This document shows positions 7,331 through 12,172 of a stretch of 16,472 nt of DNA, piece by piece. A program made the translations under genes and the position numbers. Position 1 is the stretch's first letter. The number at the start of each line of letters is the position of its first letter. The notes beneath the pieces are model-generated. The model saw only the letters and a list, made by a program, of their open reading frames with translations. It was not told the DNA's origin and did not search any database. The stretch is from MAG-120531 sp041163765 (GTDB lineage: Bacteria; Bacteroidota; Bacteroidia; Flavobacteriales; Flavobacteriaceae). The DNA is taken from NCBI GenBank assembly GCA_041163765.1, contig JBEAQS010000137.1:1-16472 (forward strand), read 5' to 3'.

Positions 7331-7998
7331 GTTCTACACCGCTGCACTACCTGATTCACGAGCCACAGGGCCCCATCACTCAACCTAGAAAGGCGCTCTT
7401 TTTACTCCATGGTTACGGCAGTAATGCACAAGATCTTTTTGGATTGGCCAAACCGCTCAAACTCGACGCAGTCGTTTTTTCACTTCAAGCTCCGTACAGC
7501 ATCGCTGGAAACGGATATGCTTGGTATGCCATACATTTTGATGAGCAGCAAGGCAAATGGTCAGACGATCAACAAGCCTTGAGTTCTGTGGATCAAATCG
7601 ACCAAATGATTACCCAGTTGGTCGAAGAATATCAGTTAGATGACCGCGAACTTCACCTAGCTGGTTTTAGTCAAGGAGCGATTTTAAGTTATGCCCTTGC
7701 CTTTCAAAAAAGAGGCCGTTTTAAATCTATTGCGGGATTAAGCGGATATATCAATGAGCGCATTACCCCATTGCAACCCATGGAAATCAATGTTTTTGCC
7801 TCTCACGGAACCCAAGATCAAGTAATTCCTTACCGTTGGGCGGAGCAAATAAAACAGCAATTAAACCTAGAAGGCTGCCAACTTAAATTCTGTTCCTACC
7901 CTACGGGCCACAGTCTATGCATGGAAAATTTTGAGGATTTAATTCAATGGATGAGGCACTACATCGGCAGTTCAGCCACTACTTCTAATCCGTCATAA
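7327..7998 (+). CDS. Alpha/beta hydrolase, phospholipase/carboxylesterase family
   Basis: This 223-residue cytoplasmic enzyme belongs to the lysophospholipase/carboxylesterase family, related to E. coli YpfH and eukaryotic acyl-protein thioesterases. The motifs are LLHGYGSNAQDL (oxyanion hole, about residues 27-38), the nucleophile elbow GFSQG with Ser115, SHGTQDQVIPY with Asp164, and GHSLC with His195. All three catalytic residues are in place and the length is typical. It probably hydrolyses short-chain esters or lysophospholipids; the true substrate cannot be read from sequence. Translation is coupled to the upstream membrane protein by the ATGA overlap. Its last 40 bases overlap, in antisense, the end of the metallo-hydrolase gene on the other strand. 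Confidence 0.9.
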   Translation: MSSTPLHYLIHEPQGPITQPRKALFLLHGYGSNAQDLFGLAKPLKLDAVVFSLQAPYSIAGNGYAWYAIHFDEQQGKWSDDQQALSSVDQIDQMITQLVEEYQLDDRELHLAGFSQGAILSYALAFQKRGRFKSIAGLSGYINERITPLQPMEINVFASHGTQDQVIPYRWAEQIKQQLNLEGCQLKFCSYPTGHSLCMENFEDLIQWMRHYIGSSATTSNPS

Positions 7999-8741
7999 GC
8001 CAAAAAAATACCGGGAGGCAATGATTTTTGCACTTCATCGTGAAAGCCTAAATGATGGCTGATGTGGGTGAAATACGTTTGTTTAGCCCCAATTATTTGG
8101 GCCAATTCAATGGCTTCATTCAGCGATAAATGCGCGTGGTGGGGTTCGTGCCTCAATGCGTTGAGCACCAACACATCCAAGCCTTTTAACTGCTGTATGT
8201 GTTGCAGAGGCATTGATTTAACATCGGTAAAATAGGCCAACCCACCCATCCTAAAGCCGGTGACTTCTATGGGGCCATGTGGGGCATTCAATGGAAGAAC
8301 CTTAAGACCGAATAAATCGAATGGATGATCGGTCAATTCATTGATTTGAACACTGGGCGCTCCTGGGTATTTATTTTCATCGCTGAGTATGTAGGCAAAT
8401 CGTTCGTTGAGCGAATCAATCACCCGTGCCGCAGCATAGATCGGAAAACTACCTGTTTGAAAGTAGTAAGGCCTGATATCATCCAGCCCTGCTGTGTGGT
8501 CAGCGTGTTCATGGGTAAACAGCAAAGCGTCCAATTTTTTTTGCCCCGCAGACAACATTTGGTTTCTGAAATCTGGGCCACAGTCAATACCCACAGCAAA
8601 ATTCTGCCAACGAATCAAAGCGGATGTACGCTGTCGTTTGTCTCTGGAGTCTAGACTCAAACACACTGGGTGATCACTGCCCAATACAGGAATTCCTTGA
8701 GAGGTTCCCGTTCCTAAAAAACGCAAGGTTATTTGCCCCAT
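7959..8741 (-). CDS. PhnP-like metallo-beta-lactamase-fold hydrolase
   Basis: This 260-residue MBL-fold protein starts with LRFLGTGTSQGIPVLG, the N-terminus seen in PhnP-like phosphodiesterases, and carries the metal motif THEHADH (His77, His79, Asp81, His82). Further candidate ligands are the His of NAPHGP near residue 154, the Asp of YFTDVKS and the His of the THISHHLGFHDE segment. CGPDFRNQML near 54-63 is also typical. E. coli PhnP has an extra structural zinc held by a cysteine cluster near residue 21-26; here only Cys27 is present, so that site seems lost. It probably acts as a metal-dependent phosphodiesterase, but no phn genes are nearby and a role in phosphonate use is not supported. 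Its 3' end overlaps the carboxylesterase gene by 40 bases. Confidence 0.88.
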   Translation of the reverse strand: MGQITLRFLGTGTSQGIPVLGSDHPVCLSLDSRDKRQRTSALIRWQNFAVGIDCGPDFRNQMLSAGQKKLDALLFTHEHADHTAGLDDIRPYYFQTGSFPIYAAARVIDSLNERFAYILSDENKYPGAPSVQINELTDHPFDLFGLKVLPLNAPHGPIEVTGFRMGGLAYFTDVKSMPLQHIQQLKGLDVLVLNALRHEPHHAHLSLNEAIELAQIIGAKQTYFTHISHHLGFHDEVQKSLPPGIFLAYDGLEVVAELPM

Positions 8742-8748
8742 TTTATGC

Positions 8749-8777
8749 CAAATTTATAACAATTACTTAAAGCCAAA
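8749..8777 (-). promoter_or_regulatory. Promoter candidate for the metallo-hydrolase gene
   Basis: On the - strand TAAATTTG (8756-8749) matches the TAnnTTTG -7 consensus, and TTTG (8777-8774) sits 17 bases upstream as a -33 candidate. The start codon follows the -7 element by only seven bases, so the transcript would be nearly leaderless. It shares this 78-base divergent region with a + strand element at 8792. Confidence 0.4.
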
Positions 8778-8791
8778 CAGGCTAGTTTGCT

Positions 8792-8799
8792 TAACTTTG
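8792..8799 (+). promoter_or_regulatory. -7 element before the 486-residue unknown protein gene
   Basis: TAACTTTG matches TAnnTTTG and lies 20 bases before the ATG at 8820, which gives a leader of roughly 15 bases. No convincing -33 TTG is seen. The two opposite promoters lie back to back in 78 bases, so regulation could be shared. Confidence 0.4.
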
Positions 8800-8819
8800 T
8801 TCGAAATTAAACGATTTCA

Positions 8820-10280
8820 ATGGCTTCTGTTTTAAAAATGGAAATGGAATTTAACGATGTTCCTTCCATCAAGGCTAAAACCTTAAGGATCAATTTAAAC
8901 CCTGATATATACGGGACATTTGCCGAAATAGGTGCCGGTCAAGAGACTGCTCGTCATTTTTTTAGGGCTGGTGGTGCCTCAGGAACAATTGCCAAAGCGA
9001 TGAGCGCTTATGACAAAGACTTTAGCGATGCTATCTACGGTCTAGAGGAGGATGGTCGATATGTGACCCAATCCAGATTAACCAAAATGCTTTCCCATGA
9101 AATGGGGCTGATGGAGGAACGGATCAGCAAAGAGAAACACCCCAACAAACTGTTCTTTGCTTATGCCAATACAGTCACCACTATCGATTTTGCCAAACAG
9201 TACAAGGGACATGGCTGGGTAGGTATCCGATTTCAATTGACTCCCCATCAAAAACAATACAACGAAATCATCCTGCATATTCGCTTTAAACAAAACGAAG
9301 CCAGATTGCAGCAAGAAACCCTTGGTGTGCTCGGGGTAAACCTAATTTACGGCGCTTTTTACGCTCACCACAAGCCAAAAAGCTTGCTGAAATACCTGTA
9401 TGATCACCTGGATAAGGACTTGCTCGAAATTGACATGATTAATTTCTCAGGTCCTGATTTCAAGCATGTTGACAACCGACTCATGAGTCTTCAGTTGATT
9501 AAAAATGACATGACTGATGCCGTGATGTTTGATCCATCCGGGGTCAACCTACTTCCAGCAGCAGTTTTGTACAAAAAAAATATCATGGCTATACGAGGCA
9601 GCTTCCGGCCTGTTACGTTAGTCAATGAAGATATGTACCAAAAATCATTGGATATATTTCTCCAAGAATCCACGGTGGATCCTAACAACACCATAGTGCT
9701 CTTTGAAATCACCCTGTCAAACCTTAAGGTTTCTGGTGAAATCGATGAACGAGACTTCTTGGACCGGGCTGAACTGCTTTGCGCCTTAGGACATACCGTG
9801 TTAATTTCCAAGTTTCAGGAATACTATAAACTGGTTGAGTATTTTAATGAGTACACCAAAGCGCGCATTGGTCTTTCAATGGGTGTCAATAACCTAGTCG
9901 CTATTTTTGATGAAAAGTACTACAGGCACTTAAGTGGGGGCATCCTGGAGGCATTCGGAAAATTGTTCTTCAAAGACCTGAAAGTATATTTATACCCCAT
10001 GATTGATGAAGAAACTGGGGAGTTAATCACCAGTAACAACATGAAAGTTCACCCGAGAATGCGTGAACTATTCAAATTCTTTAAATACAATGGCAAAGTA
10101 GTTGACATCATCGACTACGACCCAGATATATTAAATATTTTCTCCAGAGATGTGCTGCAGAAAATCAAAAACAACGAGTCAGGCTGGGAAAAAATGTTGC
10201 CGGAGGTGGTTGCCGAGCAAATCAATAAAAAACAGTTATTCAGAGACCTGGAGGGCAGGGAAATTCCTGATCTAAACTAG
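8820..10280 (+). CDS. Large conserved protein of unknown function
   Basis: This 486-residue protein belongs to a family I recall as widespread in Bacteroidota and some other phyla, without an established function; homologues carry unreliable automatic names, including TonB-dependent receptor. Nothing here supports that name: there is no signal peptide, no TonB box and no barrel-like strand pattern. It looks like a soluble cytoplasmic alpha/beta protein. Likely conserved stretches are AEIGAGQETARHFFRAGG (residues 37-54), an AMSAYDK.FSDAIYG segment after it, LGVNLIYGAFY, MINFSGPDFKHVDNRLMSLQL, GSFRPVTLVN, a GHTVLIS strand, IGLSMGVNNLVAIFDEKYY and GGILEAFGKLF. The acidic and glycine-rich GAGQE motif and invariant-looking RPVT segment are candidates for a binding site. 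The stop codon shares the bases CTAG with the stop of the convergent peroxiredoxin gene. Confidence 0.85.
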   Translation: MASVLKMEMEFNDVPSIKAKTLRINLNPDIYGTFAEIGAGQETARHFFRAGGASGTIAKAMSAYDKDFSDAIYGLEEDGRYVTQSRLTKMLSHEMGLMEERISKEKHPNKLFFAYANTVTTIDFAKQYKGHGWVGIRFQLTPHQKQYNEIILHIRFKQNEARLQQETLGVLGVNLIYGAFYAHHKPKSLLKYLYDHLDKDLLEIDMINFSGPDFKHVDNRLMSLQLIKNDMTDAVMFDPSGVNLLPAAVLYKKNIMAIRGSFRPVTLVNEDMYQKSLDIFLQESTVDPNNTIVLFEITLSNLKVSGEIDERDFLDRAELLCALGHTVLISKFQEYYKLVEYFNEYTKARIGLSMGVNNLVAIFDEKYYRHLSGGILEAFGKLFFKDLKVYLYPMIDEETGELITSNNMKVHPRMRELFKFFKYNGKVVDIIDYDPDILNIFSRDVLQKIKNNESGWEKMLPEVVAEQINKKQLFRDLEGREIPDLN

Positions 10281-10729
10281 GATTCCAGAATTTGGGCTGC
10301 GTGATTGGCTGTGTTTACCTTATCAAAAACTCGGGTAACAACGCCATTCTCCACTACAAAGGTATACCGGTGTATCCCGTCATAAGTTCTACCCATAAAT
10401 TTCTTTTCCCCCCATACACCAAATAATTCAATGACACTTCGATCTTCATCAGCCAATAAGGGAAAAGGAAACTGATGAGTGTCTTTAAATTTGGCTTGTT
10501 TTTTAACAGAGTCTGCGCTGACACCTACTAAGGCATAACCTTGGTCCATCAATTCTTTATAGTGATCCCTTAAACTACATGCCTCTGCTGTACACCCAGG
10601 AGTACTTGCCTTTGGATAAAAGAAAACAACCAATTTCTTATCTTTATAGTCTTCGGATGACCAGCTATTCCCTTGATCATCAATTCCTGTAAAATGAGGT
10701 ATATGAGCCCCAACATGTAATGGATTCAT
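10277..10729 (-). CDS. bcp: Thioredoxin-dependent peroxiredoxin, Bcp/PrxQ type
   Basis: This 150-residue thioredoxin-fold peroxidase reduces hydrogen peroxide and organic hydroperoxides, being recycled by thioredoxin. The sequence FYPKASTPGCTAEACSLRD holds the peroxidatic Cys46 and, five residues later, resolving Cys51, the arrangement of the PrxQ/Bcp subgroup that forms an intramolecular disulfide. The usual Thr before the cysteine (PxxxTPGC) and a later Arg in GIHRYTFVV are also present. It has no signal peptide, so it is cytoplasmic, and the length is normal. It is divergent from nth, with 35 bases between the two starts, which fits two genes for protection against oxidative damage, though shared control is only a guess. 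The start agrees with a TATATTTG promoter element about 20 bases upstream. Confidence 0.95.
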   Translation of the reverse strand: MNPLHVGAHIPHFTGIDDQGNSWSSEDYKDKKLVVFFYPKASTPGCTAEACSLRDHYKELMDQGYALVGVSADSVKKQAKFKDTHQFPFPLLADEDRSVIELFGVWGEKKFMGRTYDGIHRYTFVVENGVVTRVFDKVNTANHAAQILES

Positions 10730-10748
10730 CTCGTAATAAATTAAGCAA

Positions 10749-10756
10749 CAAATATA
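10749..10756 (-). promoter_or_regulatory. -7 element for the peroxiredoxin gene
   Basis: TATATTTG on the - strand (10756-10749) is a full match to TAnnTTTG and sits 19 bases before the bcp start codon. A -33 TTG at the usual distance would fall inside the divergent nth coding region, and none is clear there. The nth gene begins nine bases on the other side, so its own promoter must overlap this one or lie within bcp. Confidence 0.4.
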
Positions 10757-10764
10757 CTACTTAG

Positions 10765-11424
10765 ATGACAAAAAAAGAAAAGGCAGCCCTTGTAGTGGAA
10801 CGATTGGAGCATTATTTTCCTGAAGTACCTATACCCCTTGACCATAAAGACCCTTATACCCTATTGGTAGCCGTATTGCTGTCTGCGCAAAGCACAGATG
10901 TTCGGGTTAATCTAACTACCCCAGCCTTATTTGCCCTAGCCGATAATCCATTTGACATGGCTAAATGCGATGTTGATCAAGTCAGAGAAATAATCAAGCC
11001 TATTGGTCTATCCCCTCAAAAATCGAGAGCCATTGTAGGTTTGTCACAGATATTGGTGGAAAAATACCATGGTGAAGTACCCAATGATTTAACTCTATTA
11101 GAGCAGCTTCCAGGTGTAGGTCACAAAACGGCCAGTGTGGTTGTTTCTCAAGCCTTTGGTATTCCTGCATTTCCCGTAGATACCCATATACACAGACTGA
11201 TGCACCGTTGGGGATTATCTAATGGCAAAAGTGTCGTTCAAACCGAAATAGATGCCAAGAAACTTTTTGATAAGTCATTGTGGAATAAACTTCATTTACA
11301 GATGATCTGGTATGGAAGGACCTATAGTCCTGCTCGTGGATGGTCCCTGGAGAATGATGACATCAGCCAAAGACTTGGTGTTAAAGCACCTACATCCAGG
11401 GTTAATCCTCGTAAATCGAAATAG
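10765..11424 (+). CDS. nth: Endonuclease III without iron-sulfur cluster
   Basis: Nth is a bifunctional DNA glycosylase/AP lyase that removes oxidised pyrimidines in base excision repair. The 219-residue protein has the helix-hairpin-helix LPGVGHKTAS with catalytic Lys121 and the VDTH motif with catalytic Asp139, at nearly the same positions as in E. coli (Lys120, Asp138). LLSAQSTD near the start is also diagnostic. What is missing is the C-terminal Cys-X6-Cys-X2-Cys-X5-Cys loop that binds a [4Fe-4S] cluster; the corresponding region (YGRTYSPARGWSLENDD, about 183-199) has no cysteine. The whole protein has one cysteine, Cys68. I recall other Bacteroidota Nth proteins with a similar PARGW end, so this looks like a lineage trait and not decay. 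The 3' end overlaps the sigma-factor gene by 23 bases. Confidence 0.93.
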   Translation: MTKKEKAALVVERLEHYFPEVPIPLDHKDPYTLLVAVLLSAQSTDVRVNLTTPALFALADNPFDMAKCDVDQVREIIKPIGLSPQKSRAIVGLSQILVEKYHGEVPNDLTLLEQLPGVGHKTASVVVSQAFGIPAFPVDTHIHRLMHRWGLSNGKSVVQTEIDAKKLFDKSLWNKLHLQMIWYGRTYSPARGWSLENDDISQRLGVKAPTSRVNPRKSK

Positions 11425-11983
11425 TTTTCTTATCTAATTCCTTTCTCAGGTTGATTAACGCGTACCGCATTCGCCCTAACGCTGTGTTAATGCTGACACC
11501 AGTTGCCTCGGAGATCTCCTTAAAACTCATGTCCTGAAAAATCCTCATGTGTACCACCTGTTGTTGTTCTTCCGGCAACTGAGCAATCATGTCAAACATC
11601 CCTTGATTAATCTGAGCACTCATCTGGCGTGGTTCTTCCCAAACAATAGGCTGCTGGTCTTGATCCCAGAAGGTACCATCGAGCGTCGGTGTCACTAACT
11701 GTCTTTTTATCTGCCTGAAGTGATCCATCACCACGTTGTGAGCAATGCGCAACAACCAGGGAAAAAATTTACCTTCTGATTGAAAACTTCCTTTTTTAAG
11801 ATGAAGAAAGGCTTTTATGAATGTGTCCTGCAATAGATCATCACAGAGAGATGCATCTTTGGTTTTGGCATAAATATACCTGCGCAACCTAGGTTGGTAA
11901 GGATTCCAAAGTTCAGATACAGCCGTGGTGTCCCCTAAACTAATTCGGGAGATCAACTCATTTTCAAGCGATAAGGAGTACAT
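11402..11983 (-). CDS. RNA polymerase ECF-type sigma factor
   Basis: This 193-residue sigma-70 family protein has only the two domains of ECF factors. Region 2 spans about residues 24-92, with the DDLLQDTFIKAF core-binding segment at 48-59 and WLLRIAHNVVMDHFRQ for -10 recognition. Region 4 spans about 127-182, with LPEEQQQVVHMRIFQDMSFKEISEATGVSINTALGRMRYAL forming the helix-turn-helix (given here as one motif from 136 to 176). It lacks the regions 1.1 and 3 of a housekeeping factor. No anti-sigma gene follows: the next gene downstream is nth on the opposite strand, overlapping by 23 bases. So it is either controlled by an unlinked partner or by its own transcription. It is divergent from uvrA across 189 bases; whether it drives uvrA cannot be said. 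Confidence 0.9.
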   Translation of the reverse strand: MYSLSLENELISRISLGDTTAVSELWNPYQPRLRRYIYAKTKDASLCDDLLQDTFIKAFLHLKKGSFQSEGKFFPWLLRIAHNVVMDHFRQIKRQLVTPTLDGTFWDQDQQPIVWEEPRQMSAQINQGMFDMIAQLPEEQQQVVHMRIFQDMSFKEISEATGVSINTALGRMRYALINLRKELDKKTISIYED

Positions 11984-12080
11984 AGCAACAGCATAAAGTC
12001 GCCCAGACTTGGGTAGAATAAATCAAGAGCGTGTTAAGTAGCTTGTGCTATAGGCGGAAAATTTTCACTAATGTATAAAA

Positions 12081-12094
12081 TTATATCGATATAA
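12081..12094. promoter_or_regulatory. 14-base perfect palindrome between sigma gene and uvrA
   Basis: TTATATCGATATAA is its own reverse complement. It lies in the 189-base divergent region, 98 bases from the sigma start and 79 from the uvrA start. It could be an operator for a dimeric regulator. The low complexity of TA-rich DNA makes chance a real alternative, and no second copy is seen nearby. The rest of this intergenic region holds the uvrA -7 element and nothing else I can name. Confidence 0.3.
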
Positions 12095-12142
12095 AAAGAG
12101 GTGGCACCCCATAATTAATAGGTAAAAAAGGAGCTCATATCG

Positions 12143-12150
12143 TATATTTG
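12143..12150 (+). promoter_or_regulatory. -7 element for uvrA
   Basis: TATATTTG is a full match to TAnnTTTG. Transcription would start near 12157 and give a leader of about 16 bases to the TTG start at 12173, supporting that unusual start. No clear -33 TTG is seen at the usual spacing. Confidence 0.4.
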
Positions 12151-12172
12151 GTTCCTTAATCCCGTATAAATT

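Noticed and set aside
8325..8654. 109-codon + strand open frame inside the MBL-fold hydrolase gene
   Set aside because: It is antisense to a clear enzyme with intact motifs, and its translation shows no family pattern or start context.
7959..8741. Phosphonate (phn) pathway role for the PhnP-like protein
   Set aside because: No other phn gene is nearby, and the structural-zinc cysteines of E. coli PhnP are mostly missing.
8820..10280. TonB-dependent receptor as the identity of the 486-residue protein
   Set aside because: No signal peptide, TonB box, plug or amphipathic strand pattern is present; the protein looks soluble.
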